From JAAFIP01 sp043774625 (GTDB lineage: Bacteria; Pseudomonadota; Gammaproteobacteria; Burkholderiales; Burkholderiaceae_C): DNA of 49,963 nucleotides. Position 1 is the stretch's first letter. Every line of letters starts with the position of its first letter. The DNA is taken from assembly GCA_043774625.1 (NCBI GenBank), contig JAYVTG010000118.1:1-49963 (forward strand), read 5' to 3'. Made by a program: the position numbers and the translations under genes. The notes beneath the pieces were generated by a model. The model was not told the DNA's origin and searched no databases. It was given only the letters and a program-made list of their open reading frames with translations. Below, piece after piece: positions 1-8,318 of the stretch.

Positions 1-108
1 CCAACCCCTTAAACTCTTACTTTTAACCCGATCAAGTCAAGACAGCAGAAGCCACCAGATCAATCCGGCTTCAGGCTCATACCTGAATTGGAAAATACTG
101 CTGGCTGC

Positions 109-450
109 TTACCAGCCCAGGGCCAAGTGCAACGGCAAATACACCGCCATGCCGCCGATGATGCAACCCAGTGTGCTTTTTCGCCAAAAAAACACAGCCG
201 CCCCTGTAGCACCGCCGTACAGCCGTGCGTCTTGCAGACTGCTGATCAAGGCGCCCTGGCTCATGACCAGTTCGGGCACCACGACGGCGCACAGCGCCGC
301 AATGGGCGCATATTGCAAGCCGCGCTGTGCCCAGTGCGGCAGCTTCCAGTCGCGCTCAGACATAAAGAAAAAGCAGCGTGTGATGACGGTCACGCAGGCC
401 AGGCCCACGATGGTCAGCATCGTCCACAGGTCAGTGCTGCCGGGCGTCAT
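109..450 (-). CDS. azlD: AzlD-family branched-chain amino acid exporter subunit
   Basis: Small hydrophobic protein of 113 residues, the usual AzlD size, with about four membrane segments (around residues 10-28, 45-63, 80-88 and 95-112). AzlD is the small partner of AzlC in an inner-membrane exporter of branched-chain amino acids. The ATG overlaps the azlC stop in an ATGA arrangement, so the two are translationally coupled. The start MTPGSTDL is chosen because of that overlap; the same frame stays open upstream only as a shadow of azlC. The family call rests on size, hydrophobicity and pairing; the substrate is inferred. Confidence 0.85.
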   Translation of the reverse strand: MTPGSTDLWTMLTIVGLACVTVITRCFFFMSERDWKLPHWAQRGLQYAPIAALCAVVVPELVMSQGALISSLQDARLYGGATGAAVFFWRKSTLGCIIGGMAVYLPLHLALGW

Positions 451-1241
451 GCGGCGTCCTTTTGCGGGCTGGGGCGCAGCTTTTCCAGCGACAAACACAC
501 CACCACGGCAACACCAATGGCCACCAAAATATTGAGCTTGAGCGGCAGCGCAAACGCTACCACCGCAGCGCCGCCCGCCACGCCAGCCGACACCACACGC
601 AGGCGCGAGCTGGCCAGCGAACAGCAAATGCCCAGCAGGGCCAAAATACCTGCAAAACCCAAACCCCAGTGCTGTGGAATGACGTTGGCCAACGCAATAC
701 CCAGCAAACTGGGCACCACCCAGGCAAACCAGCTTACCGCACACATGCCCGCAAGGTACGCCTCTTGTGCGCGAACAGCTACCAAATTTGTAGCATCCGC
801 AGGTTGTTGGTAGCGCTGTACAAACATCACATAACTCAAGTCTGTCGTAAAGTAACCGCTCACCAGCCTGCGCCACAGCGGCTGGTGCATCACATACTGG
901 CGCAAATGGATGCTGAAAACCACAAAGCGCAAATTCACGCAAAAGCCTGTTGCCAGCACCACCCACACAGGCGCGCCCGCAATGATGAGCGGCATGCTGG
1001 CCAGCTGTGAGCTGCCTGCAAACACCAAGATCGTCATGCTCACACATTCCATAACGCTCAGGCCAGACTTCATCATGGCTACGCCGGTCATCAGCCCCCA
1101 GGCGGCGATACCCAGAGCGACCGATACGACATCGCGCGCGCCCTGGGCAAATTCGGGGTGCTGGTAAAGCGCGGCGTGATCGTGCGCGGCATGGTGGTGC
1201 GCAGCCAGGCCCACAGTTTGATCTTGCATTTGGTCTTGCAT
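447..1241 (-). CDS. azlC: AzlC-family branched-chain amino acid exporter permease
   Basis: Large subunit of the AzlCD exporter, an integral membrane protein. The core begins about 30 residues in (GARDVVSVALGIAAWGLMTG) and shows the AzlC pattern, including VFAGSSQLA and VNLRFVVFS. The start is uncertain. The first ATG is at 1241 and gives 264 residues, but in-frame TTG codons at 1283 and 1307 would extend the protein into the 3' end of fmt. No clear ribosome binding site supports any of them, and coupling to fmt is possible. The N-terminal tail is unusually rich in His, Asp and Gln, with a duplicated DQMQ unit and HHHAAHDH. A degenerate copy of the dispersed repeat lies in frame around 753-800, encoding the stretch near NLVAVRAQEAYLAG. 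Confidence 0.85.
   Translation of the reverse strand: MQDQMQDQTVGLAAHHHAAHDHAALYQHPEFAQGARDVVSVALGIAAWGLMTGVAMMKSGLSVMECVSMTILVFAGSSQLASMPLIIAGAPVWVVLATGFCVNLRFVVFSIHLRQYVMHQPLWRRLVSGYFTTDLSYVMFVQRYQQPADATNLVAVRAQEAYLAGMCAVSWFAWVVPSLLGIALANVIPQHWGLGFAGILALLGICCSLASSRLRVVSAGVAGGAAVVAFALPLKLNILVAIGVAVVVCLSLEKLRPSPQKDAA
753..800 (-). repeat. Dispersed AT-core repeat, degenerate copy inside azlC
   Basis: On the minus strand it reads GCTACAAATTTGGTAGCTG followed by TTCGCGCAC and a decayed right half. This matches the pattern seen across the window: an AT-rich dyad GCTATT(A/T)nAATAGC, then TGCT(C/T)(A/G)CGCATATTC(T/A)ACGCTGGCT. It is read in frame as VAVRAQEAYLAG, comparable with IAARAYSTLANG in putA. 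Confidence 0.6.
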
Positions 1242-1275
1242 TTGGTCATGCGCCGGGTCTTGCGCGTCGTGACGT

Positions 1276-2274
1276 TCACTCAAAGCGCTGCCCCGGTGCC
1301 AACGCAAAGCCGCGTAAAAACTCGGCTGCTGGCAAGCGCTTGCCGCCCGCGCGCTGCAGCTCGGTCAGCTTGAGTTCGCCTATACCGCATTGCACCGTGA
1401 TTCCACTTGCATTTTCCTGCAAAATACTGCCATTGCCAGCGTCAATAGTGCGTGAGCAGCTATCAATTTCGCAGCTTATGATTTTTACCAGTTCGCCTTG
1501 CGCCTGCGCTGTACAACCTGGAAACGGGTCTAGCGCACGCACTTTGCGTTCTATTTTTTCAGCGCTTTGCGACCAGTCAATCCGCGCCTCGGTCTTGTCG
1601 ATTTTGTGTGCGTAGGTTATGCCCAACGCGGCGGCTTGCGTGTCGTCGGTTGCCAGGGGCTGCGGTATTGGTTTTAATCCACCGCCTGCCAAGAGTTCCA
1701 GCGCCTGCACAATACAGCGCCCACCCAATACAGCCAGCTTGTCGTGCAGCGTGGTGGTGGTGTCGCGCTGCAGGCCTTGCTGCGCGATAGGCAGCTTTTC
1801 TACCAGCAGCATATCGCCTGTGTCCAGCCCCGCGTCCATCTGCATGATGGTGATGCCTGTTTGTACATCGCCGGCCTCTATCGCCCGGTGAATCGGTGCT
1901 GCGCCACGCCAGCGCGGCAGCAGCGAGGCATGGATGTTCAGACACCCATAGCGTGGGGTGTCCAGCACCCAGGGGGGCAAGATCAAGCCATACGCGGCCA
2001 CGACCATGACATCTGCTTGGGCCGCCGTGATGACGTCTCGCGCGGCCGCTGCATCGTCTGGGTATTTGCCGTCCAGGCGCAAGCTGCGCGGCTGGGCGAC
2101 GGTGATGCCATGCGTTTGCGCCAACTGCTTGACGGCTGAAGCCTGCAACTTCATGCCCCGCCCCGCTGGCCGGTCGGGTTGTGTCAATACCAGTGCAATC
2201 TCAAAGCCTGCCGCAAGCAAGCTTTGCAAGGCCTGGCTAGCAAACTGCGGAGTGCCAGCAAAAATAACGCGCAT
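1276..2274 (-). CDS. fmt: Methionyl-tRNA formyltransferase
   Basis: Transfers a formyl group from 10-formyl-tetrahydrofolate to Met-tRNAfMet to make initiator tRNA. It opens with MRVIFAGTPQFA and carries the formyltransferase core with the catalytic signature NIHASLLPRWRGAAPIHRAI, in which Asn, His and the later Asp of TGITIMQMDAGLDTG are the expected active-site residues. A C-terminal OB-like domain follows and ends in ALAPGQRFE. ATG 2274 is preferred over an in-frame TTG at 2286 because MRVIFAGTP is the usual family start. It lies 28 bp downstream of def, the common def-fmt pair. A dispersed repeat is read in frame in the C-terminal domain (CEIDSCSRTIDAGNG), in a different frame from the copies in dprA and putA. 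Confidence 0.96.
   Translation of the reverse strand: MRVIFAGTPQFASQALQSLLAAGFEIALVLTQPDRPAGRGMKLQASAVKQLAQTHGITVAQPRSLRLDGKYPDDAAAARDVITAAQADVMVVAAYGLILPPWVLDTPRYGCLNIHASLLPRWRGAAPIHRAIEAGDVQTGITIMQMDAGLDTGDMLLVEKLPIAQQGLQRDTTTTLHDKLAVLGGRCIVQALELLAGGGLKPIPQPLATDDTQAAALGITYAHKIDKTEARIDWSQSAEKIERKVRALDPFPGCTAQAQGELVKIISCEIDSCSRTIDAGNGSILQENASGITVQCGIGELKLTELQRAGGKRLPAAEFLRGFALAPGQRFE
1433..1484 (-). repeat. Dispersed AT-core repeat inside fmt
   Basis: The minus strand reads GCTGCGAAATTGATAGCTGC, then TCACGCACTATTGACGCTGGC, which is the family consensus with few changes. It runs in the same direction as fmt and is translated as CEIDSCSRTIDAGNG, without a stop or frameshift. Confidence 0.8.
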
Positions 2275-2302
2275 GGGTTGAGGCAAAGACCGATGGGGCG
2301 CG

Positions 2303-2815
2303 TCAGGCCAAGCGCTCGGCTTTGAGCAGTTTGGTCTTGATACGGTTGCGCTTTAAGGGGCTGAGGTATTCAACGAAGACCATGCCCATGAGATGGTCCA
2401 TTTCGTGCTGAACGCACACTGCCAACAAGCCCTCGGCTTCGACTTCTCGGCTGTTACCTTCCCTGTCCAGCGCACGCACTTTCACCGCCACGCTGCGTTC
2501 TACTCCGTCATAAATATCAGGTACAGACAGGCAGCCTTCGTCGGCTTTTTGCTTGTCGGGGCTCAGCCACAGTATTTCGGGATTGATGAGCACCAAGGCA
2601 TCGTTACGCTCATCGCTCACGTCAATGACCACCACACGCTCGTGCACATCCACCTGGGTGGCGGCCAGACCGATGCCATTAGCGTCATACATAGTGGCCA
2701 ACATGTCGGTTACCAATTGCTGGATGCGCGCGTCTACAGCCGCTACCGGCATGGCAACTTTGTGTAAGCGCGGGTCGGGGTAGCGCAAAATGGGCAAAAG
2801 AGTGGGTGCGGTCAT
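2303..2815 (-). CDS. def: Peptide deformylase
   Basis: Removes the N-formyl group from nascent proteins; a metal enzyme of the cytosol. All three PDF motifs are visible: GIGLAATQV (motif I), EGCLSVP (motif II, with the metal-binding Cys) and QHEMDHLMG (motif III, HEMDH, with two metal-binding His and the catalytic Glu). Its 170 residues match the family. It is first in a def-fmt-azlCD run and diverges from the LysM gene; the 158 bp between them should hold both promoters. Confidence 0.97.
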   Translation of the reverse strand: MTAPTLLPILRYPDPRLHKVAMPVAAVDARIQQLVTDMLATMYDANGIGLAATQVDVHERVVVIDVSDERNDALVLINPEILWLSPDKQKADEGCLSVPDIYDGVERSVAVKVRALDREGNSREVEAEGLLAVCVQHEMDHLMGMVFVEYLSPLKRNRIKTKLLKAERLA

Positions 2816-2973
2816 GGCAAAAATCAGCAGTACAGAACAAAACTGATGTATTTTCGCTATTTTTTAAGCCCAGTGCCGGATTGAGGACTCAAAAAAACGA
2901 TTTATCCTTGCCAAATCAAGGGCTTAAATCGAGAATTGTGTGTAATTTGTGAGATTGTTAGCGAGAGGTTTGC

Positions 2974-4200
2974 ATGTTTGATTTGGTACCTATGAGCGCA
3001 CGCACTGCGCAAGCTTGGGCTGCGGGCGCGGTTATGGCGGCAGCCTTGGGCGGCACGGCCAGCCTGGCGCAGGCACAATTTGTCACTACGCCTGGCCAAA
3101 AAGCCACGGCCGAGAAAGTGGCCCAGTCTGGTATTGCCCTGAGCGAATTGTCGCCCAATGCCCCCGACAACTACACCGTCAAGTCTGGCGACACCCTGTG
3201 GGCTATTTCGCGCATATTTCTTAAAAGCCCCTGGCGCTGGCCCGAGCTGTGGGGCATGAACCTCAGCGAAATCCGCAACCCACACCGTATTTACCCCAGC
3301 CAGCAGTTGTATCTGGACAAAAGCAATGGCCGCGCGACCTTGCGTGTGCGCACCGCAGGTAGCGGGCAAGTGCCCACCGACACCGTGCGCGTGTCTCCCC
3401 GCACACGCATCAGCAACCTGGGTGATGGTGCTATCCCCACACTGGCACCCAACCTGATCGAGCCGTTTTTGGCAGAGCCGATCATCATTGACGAAGCAAC
3501 CCTGCTGCGCGCGCCACGCATTGTGGCTACGCAAGAACACCGGGTACTGCTGTCACGCGGTGACCGTGCCTACGCCCGGTCACAAGTCCAGGGCGATTTG
3601 AGCACGGCCAACGATGCGTCAGACAAATACCGCGTGTTTCGCAATGCCAAGCCGTTGAAAGACCCTGTCACCGGTGTGATTTTGGGCTACGAGGCGCAGT
3701 ACGTAGGCAATGCTGATTTGATTCGCGGCGAGAGCGTGCGGGATACTGTGGGCAAGGACGGCAAAGCGGTACAGGAAATAGTACCTGCCACCATCGACAT
3801 TGTGAACAGCAAAGAAGAAATGCGTGTTGGTGACCGCTTGCTGCCCGAGCCCAAGCGCGAATTCGCTACTTACACCCCCCGCGCACCTGAAGTCAAGATC
3901 GAAGGCGGTCGCATTGTGTCGGTGTACGGCAGCGCAGTGGTGAACGCAGCGCAAAATCAGGTCGTTGCCATTAACCGGGGCAAGGCTGATGGCATGGAAA
4001 TAGGCCATGTGCTGGCTATCGAGAAAGACGGCGAAACGCTGCAAGACCGCACCGACCCCGCCAAACCGCAAATCAAACTGCCTGAAGAGCGCAATGGCCT
4101 GGTGATGGTGTTTCGCACTTTCGACAAGCTGTCGTACGCGTTGATATTGCAAATCACCGATGGTGTGAAGATCGGCGACCGCCTGGTCAACCCGCGCTAG
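2974..4200 (+). CDS. Secreted LysM-domain protein
   Basis: A 408-residue exported protein. A signal peptide covers about residues 10-35, ending ASLAQA|QF. One LysM domain spans about residues 65-114 (DNYTVKSGDTLWAISRIF to IYPSQQLYL), so it probably binds peptidoglycan. The remaining 290 residues match nothing I can name. The ATG at 2974 has GAGAGG six bases upstream. It sits between def (divergent) and dprA (13 bp downstream, same strand), an order I recognise in beta-proteobacteria. Its role is likely in the envelope, but no catalytic motif is visible. Confidence 0.85.
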   Translation: MFDLVPMSARTAQAWAAGAVMAAALGGTASLAQAQFVTTPGQKATAEKVAQSGIALSELSPNAPDNYTVKSGDTLWAISRIFLKSPWRWPELWGMNLSEIRNPHRIYPSQQLYLDKSNGRATLRVRTAGSGQVPTDTVRVSPRTRISNLGDGAIPTLAPNLIEPFLAEPIIIDEATLLRAPRIVATQEHRVLLSRGDRAYARSQVQGDLSTANDASDKYRVFRNAKPLKDPVTGVILGYEAQYVGNADLIRGESVRDTVGKDGKAVQEIVPATIDIVNSKEEMRVGDRLLPEPKREFATYTPRAPEVKIEGGRIVSVYGSAVVNAAQNQVVAINRGKADGMEIGHVLAIEKDGETLQDRTDPAKPQIKLPEERNGLVMVFRTFDKLSYALILQITDGVKIGDRLVNPR

Positions 4201-4213
4201 GTTTTTGTTCTTC

Positions 4214-5422
4214 ATGGAAAGCGACGAACTCGCGGCCTGGCTCCGGCTGAGCCGCACACAGGGTGTGGGCAATCTGCACGCCCGCAAACTGCTGGCAGCT
4301 TTTGGCCTGCCCCAACAGGTATTTGACCAAAGTGTCACCGCGTTGCGCAACATCGTGTCGCCAGCGCAGGCCAATGCCCTGCACCGCACACCTGACGGAT
4401 TGCCCGAACTAACGCAAGCCACGCTGGATTGGTTGCAAGGCGGCAGTGGGGTGTGGCGCCATATCGTTACCCTGGGTGATGCGCTGTACCCGCAGGGTTT
4501 ACTGGCGATGGAAGACCCACCCCTCATGCTGTATGTGACGGGAAACCAGGCCATGTACACGAGATTGGCTGCAAAAACTATAGCCAATGATATTGCCATT
4601 GTCGGCAGTCGCAACCCCACACCCCAGGGCGAAACCAATGCGCGCAGTTTTGCCAAAAGTCTGGCGCAGGCTGGGCTGCATGTAGTCAGCGGCCTGGCGC
4701 TGGGCATTGATGGCGCTGCGCATTGGGGCGTGCTGGACGCATGGGATGAGCCCAGTGCCAGCGGCGACGCAACGCTAGGCTCCACCGTGGCCGTGGTCGG
4801 CACAGGCCTGGACCGTGTATACCCCAAAAGGCACTACGAACTGGCGCACCGCATATGCCAGCACGGCATCGTCGTGAGTGAATTTTCGGTAGGTACACCG
4901 CCTTTGAACCATAATTTTCCGAGTCGCAACCGCATCATTGCTGCACTAACCCAAGGCACCCTGGTGGTAGAAGCCGCTCTGCAATCGGGCTCGCTGATCA
5001 CCGCGCGATTAGCGACTGAGCAGGGTAAAGACGTGTTCGCCATTCCGGGTTCTATCCACTCCACCCTGTCCAAAGGCTGCCACCATTTAATCAAGCAGGG
5101 TGCCAAACTGGTGGAATCTGCGCAAGATGTGCTGGAAGAGTTAAGTTATCCGGTTACTACAAAATTGATAGCTGCTCGCGCACAATCCACGCTGGCTTTG
5201 AATGATTTTGATGCTGAAAATGAAAATAATAACTCTGCATCCGAAGATAGCGCCACCAGTTTGCTACGTGCCCTGGGCCATGACCCTGTCAGCCTGGACG
5301 CGTTGATATCTCGCACTGGTATCAACGCCGCCACGCTGCAAGCGCGCTTGATGGAACTGGAGCTGGAGAATCAGGTGGTTCGATTGCCCGGTGGGCTTTT
5401 TCAGCGGTATCTGGCGGCTTGA
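4214..5422 (+). CDS. dprA: DNA-processing protein DprA
   Basis: Binds incoming single-stranded DNA and loads RecA during natural transformation. The Rossmann-like core shows IVGSRNPTPQGE, VSGLALGIDGAAHWGVL, VGTGLDRVYPKRH, EFSVGTPPLNHNFPSRNRII and VFAIPGSIHSTLSKGCHHLI, all DprA landmarks. A C-terminal winged-helix-like segment follows (about residues 345-400). A TTG at 4205 is in frame, but the ATG at 4214 (MESDELAAWLRL) fits the family start. A dispersed repeat at 5157-5202 adds a linker just before the C-terminal domain (TKLIAARAQSTLALN), followed by an acidic, Asn-rich stretch. It sits where an insertion would be tolerated between domains. Confidence 0.95.
   Translation: MESDELAAWLRLSRTQGVGNLHARKLLAAFGLPQQVFDQSVTALRNIVSPAQANALHRTPDGLPELTQATLDWLQGGSGVWRHIVTLGDALYPQGLLAMEDPPLMLYVTGNQAMYTRLAAKTIANDIAIVGSRNPTPQGETNARSFAKSLAQAGLHVVSGLALGIDGAAHWGVLDAWDEPSASGDATLGSTVAVVGTGLDRVYPKRHYELAHRICQHGIVVSEFSVGTPPLNHNFPSRNRIIAALTQGTLVVEAALQSGSLITARLATEQGKDVFAIPGSIHSTLSKGCHHLIKQGAKLVESAQDVLEELSYPVTTKLIAARAQSTLALNDFDAENENNNSASEDSATSLLRALGHDPVSLDALISRTGINAATLQARLMELELENQVVRLPGGLFQRYLAA
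5157..5202 (+). repeat. Dispersed AT-core repeat inside dprA
   Basis: It reads CTACAAAATTGATAGCTGCT then CGCGCACAATCCACGCTGGCT, close to consensus and running with the gene. It is translated as TTKLIAARAQSTLA, in the same frame as the copies in secD (9320-9363) and putA (19306-19352). Confidence 0.85.
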
Positions 5423-5436
5423 ACGCCATTTCAAGC
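5417..5436. terminator. Stem-loop between convergent dprA and the DUF1631 gene
   Basis: A perfect 7-bp stem GCTTGAA/TTCAAGC with a 6-base loop overlaps the dprA stop codon and lies just before the end of the convergent gene. No T-run follows on either strand, so a terminator role is only a guess from position. Confidence 0.3.
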
Positions 5437-5443
5437 TGGCAGC

Positions 5444-8206
5444 TTACACCGCCAGCAAGCGTTCGGGGTTGGCGTCCAGCTTGGTCAGTGCATCGCGGGT
5501 GGCGCGCACGGTCAGGGCTTCGTCTTCTACCGGCGTGATCAATCCGGCCTGCAGATAAGACGCCAGGCGGCGGATCTGGAACAGATAGGTGCGGCCATTG
5601 GCTCCGGCAAACAGGTGCAACTGGCCGCGTTTGCTGGTCCAAGCGTACTGGATGCGCCCGGTCTTGCCATTGTGGTCCAGGTTAAACCAGTTACCCAAAT
5701 CCAGTTCCATTGCCCAGGCCCGCATGGCTTCGGTGGGCTCACTGCCACCCGAGGTAATGATGTCGATACCCGTGGTATCAATACCCAGCATCAGTTCCAT
5801 GCTTTCGGCGTCGAGTGGCAAGTCACCCACGTCATCATCAGACACATAGTCTTCGAGATTTTTAAGCCGCTTGGCCATATCTTCAATTTGTCTGGGATCA
5901 ATAGTTTCGGTTTTAGACATGAAAGCATCTGCCAGGGTGTCACTGATGGTTTTGATTTGCCCGTCCTGCCGCGCCTGGTCAAAACCCAACATTCCCATGC
6001 CTGTACGCAGGCGTTTGAGCAGGTTGGGCAGGTCCTGAATCACCTTGGCTCGGTCGTTGCGGTCAGGTTTGGCACTGGCAGCCCACACCAGATCGGCTGC
6101 CACCTTGCGCAGTGCCTGGGTGTCAGCATGCGTGGGACTGCTCTTGATCGAAGAGACAGCCAGAACTTCGGTCCAGACCTTGAACAGAAATTCGCGCAGT
6201 TCATCGCGCACAGGCATGTCACCCAGCATTTTGCGCATTTCGATGGTGTATTGAATGGCTGCGGTTTCTTTTTGTTCGACCTGCTGGGCCACGCTGACGA
6301 TGCGCTGCGTGCTGCCTTGCTCAGTCAAAAACTTTGACAGGAATTTGGCAAACTCGTCATACACCAACTGAAACACACGCCGCCCCGTCTCGGGGTACTG
6401 CTCAATCACCTGCACCACGCGCTTGATTTCAACCTCTAGCGCAGCACTGGTCACGTCAGCCTCAAAACCCAGCACGCACGAACCCATGCGGTCAATCAAC
6501 CGGCGGGCCGGGTGTTGCAAGCTGCCAAAAAATTCTGGCTCGGCCAGGGCTAAACGCAATACTGGCATTTGCAGGCGTGCAAACCACACACGCACAGCGG
6601 CGGGAATGCGGTCTTCGGCCAAAATACTTTGAAACATCAGGGCGACGATTTCAATGGTTGCTTTTTCTGCGGTAGTGCTGGCGGCCTTTTTGAGGGTGCT
6701 GGTTTGCTCGCGCAATGCACCTGCAACCTGGTCAGGGCGCATGCCCTCAGCAATACGAATGTAACCAGCCCCAGCACTCCCCATGGCACCAGGCTCACCG
6801 CGGCCTGTGCCCGCATAGTCGGCTACCTGCGTTTGTTCATAGCCTGGTGGGCGCGGCATTAAAGCGGCAGCTAATTGTGGTGATGGCGAAGCACCACGGG
6901 TATCGTCAAACCCCACCACTTTGTCGCCTAGCATGCGCTTGAGCTGCCCAATCACGCCCTGGGCACGCATCTTGGCGCGTGCCAAAGGCGTAGCCGAGGT
7001 CATCAAGCGGGTTTCTTCGTGGGCATCGGGTGCATAGCGGCTTGGTGCAGAACGGCCCGCAGCTGACCCTGGCGTGCCTTGGTTTGCAGCACCACTCGCG
7101 CCAGTATTGCTTGCGCCGCCCCCGCCCCCGCCGTAAGTTTGCGAGTAGCCTTGGGCTGAGGACGTTTTGGCACCACCAGATGCTGCTGCGTTACCTGCGG
7201 AGCCAGAACCCCCTGAAGCGTAGGCTTGAGCGCCTCCGCCCCCACCACCTCCACCTGCACCACCTCCACCTGCACCACCGCCACCGCCAGTACTTGAACT
7301 GTTAGCACCGCCACCACCTGAGGCATAGCCGCCCGCACCAGATCCACCACTCGAACCTGAACCTCCTGCGCCACCACCCGAGCCTCCTGCGCCAGCGCCA
7401 CCACCCGAACCACTACCACCAGCGCCACCACCGCCCCCCGAACCGCCACTATAACCAGAGGCGTTGCCAGCACCAGACCTGCTTGCGGTAGATCCCGGCT
7501 CCAGCTTGGCTCCCTGCGTCAATGGCGCAGCTCCACTGCTACCTGGCGTACGTTTGACCAAGGGCCGCAAGTCGATCTCGGCCATGATGCCGTTGGCAAT
7601 CAAGAATTCATTGGCAGCATGGTAGGCCTCCACCATCTGCGCACCAAAGTTGTGGTGGATCGTGGCTTGCACCATCAACCATGCCTCGCGGTTCATGCCT
7701 GCGGCCATCCATTGCTCAACGACCAGTTCCGCACAAGTCTCCGGGCGCAAAATATCTTGTTTGTTGATTTCAGGCAAGTTTTCCAGTTGCCGCACGCGCA
7801 GCGACAAGTCGTTGAACTCTGAACTGGACTTGTCCAAAATGCGCAAAGCTAGGCGGGACGAGAGGATTTTGTTGTCCATCACGTCATTGCCCATTAACTC
7901 AAAACTGTCGGTAGACAGCCTCGCGCGCAGGGAAGGAGCGGGGCTAGCCGCCAGCAGACCACTTTTCCATGCTGTACCAACACCACTTAGCCAAACGCTC
8001 TCTGCCTTTTGGTAAACCAGCCAGAGATCCCGCCGGTCTTGCGATTCGCGCGCATTGCCTGCTTGATCGACCATTTCATTCAGGCTGGTACGTACCAACA
8101 CCGCCACCTCGCCCAGCACTTGCGTTGCGTGGGTGACAAAAATCTCGCGGGCTCTTCGTGCAAGCGCCGAGCTGGCCAGAGAGGTGGAAGAAGGAAGCGT
8201 AGCCAC
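5444..8206 (-). CDS. DUF1631-family protein with a long Gly/Ser-rich linker
   Basis: A 920-residue protein I place in the DUF1631 family, common in beta-proteobacteria and without a known function. The N-terminal part (about 1-225) and C-terminal part (about 400-920) are mainly charged and predicted helical. No signal peptide or catalytic motif is evident. Between them, about residues 229-390, is a low-complexity stretch of Gly, Ser and Ala (runs such as GGSGGGGGAGGSGSGGG) with few other residues, apparently a flexible linker. The start is GTG at 8206 (MATLPSSTSLASS); no good ribosome binding site is seen and no ATG is near. It follows secF on the same strand after 112 bp. Confidence 0.75.
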   Translation of the reverse strand: MATLPSSTSLASSALARRAREIFVTHATQVLGEVAVLVRTSLNEMVDQAGNARESQDRRDLWLVYQKAESVWLSGVGTAWKSGLLAASPAPSLRARLSTDSFELMGNDVMDNKILSSRLALRILDKSSSEFNDLSLRVRQLENLPEINKQDILRPETCAELVVEQWMAAGMNREAWLMVQATIHHNFGAQMVEAYHAANEFLIANGIMAEIDLRPLVKRTPGSSGAAPLTQGAKLEPGSTASRSGAGNASGYSGGSGGGGGAGGSGSGGGAGAGGSGGGAGGSGSSGGSGAGGYASGGGGANSSSTGGGGGAGGGGAGGGGGGGGAQAYASGGSGSAGNAAASGGAKTSSAQGYSQTYGGGGGGASNTGASGAANQGTPGSAAGRSAPSRYAPDAHEETRLMTSATPLARAKMRAQGVIGQLKRMLGDKVVGFDDTRGASPSPQLAAALMPRPPGYEQTQVADYAGTGRGEPGAMGSAGAGYIRIAEGMRPDQVAGALREQTSTLKKAASTTAEKATIEIVALMFQSILAEDRIPAAVRVWFARLQMPVLRLALAEPEFFGSLQHPARRLIDRMGSCVLGFEADVTSAALEVEIKRVVQVIEQYPETGRRVFQLVYDEFAKFLSKFLTEQGSTQRIVSVAQQVEQKETAAIQYTIEMRKMLGDMPVRDELREFLFKVWTEVLAVSSIKSSPTHADTQALRKVAADLVWAASAKPDRNDRAKVIQDLPNLLKRLRTGMGMLGFDQARQDGQIKTISDTLADAFMSKTETIDPRQIEDMAKRLKNLEDYVSDDDVGDLPLDAESMELMLGIDTTGIDIITSGGSEPTEAMRAWAMELDLGNWFNLDHNGKTGRIQYAWTSKRGQLHLFAGANGRTYLFQIRRLASYLQAGLITPVEDEALTVRATRDALTKLDANPERLLAV

Positions 8207-8290
8207 AGGCAGTTTCTTATTCGACGTAAAGTGCTGGTGATAAGAGGGAAACTACAAAACTATACCCGCAAAAAGCCAGCCTGGGCAATC

Positions 8291-8313
8291 TTGGGGCATA
8301 TGGTTTGCCCCAA
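8291..8313. other. Stem-loop downstream of secF
   Basis: A perfect 8-bp stem TTGGGGCA/TGCCCCAA with a 7-base loop sits between secF and the DUF1631 gene. On the minus strand the T-run precedes the stem instead of following it, so it is not a standard terminator. It could be a processing or attenuation structure. Confidence 0.35.
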
Positions 8314-8318
8314 AAAGC

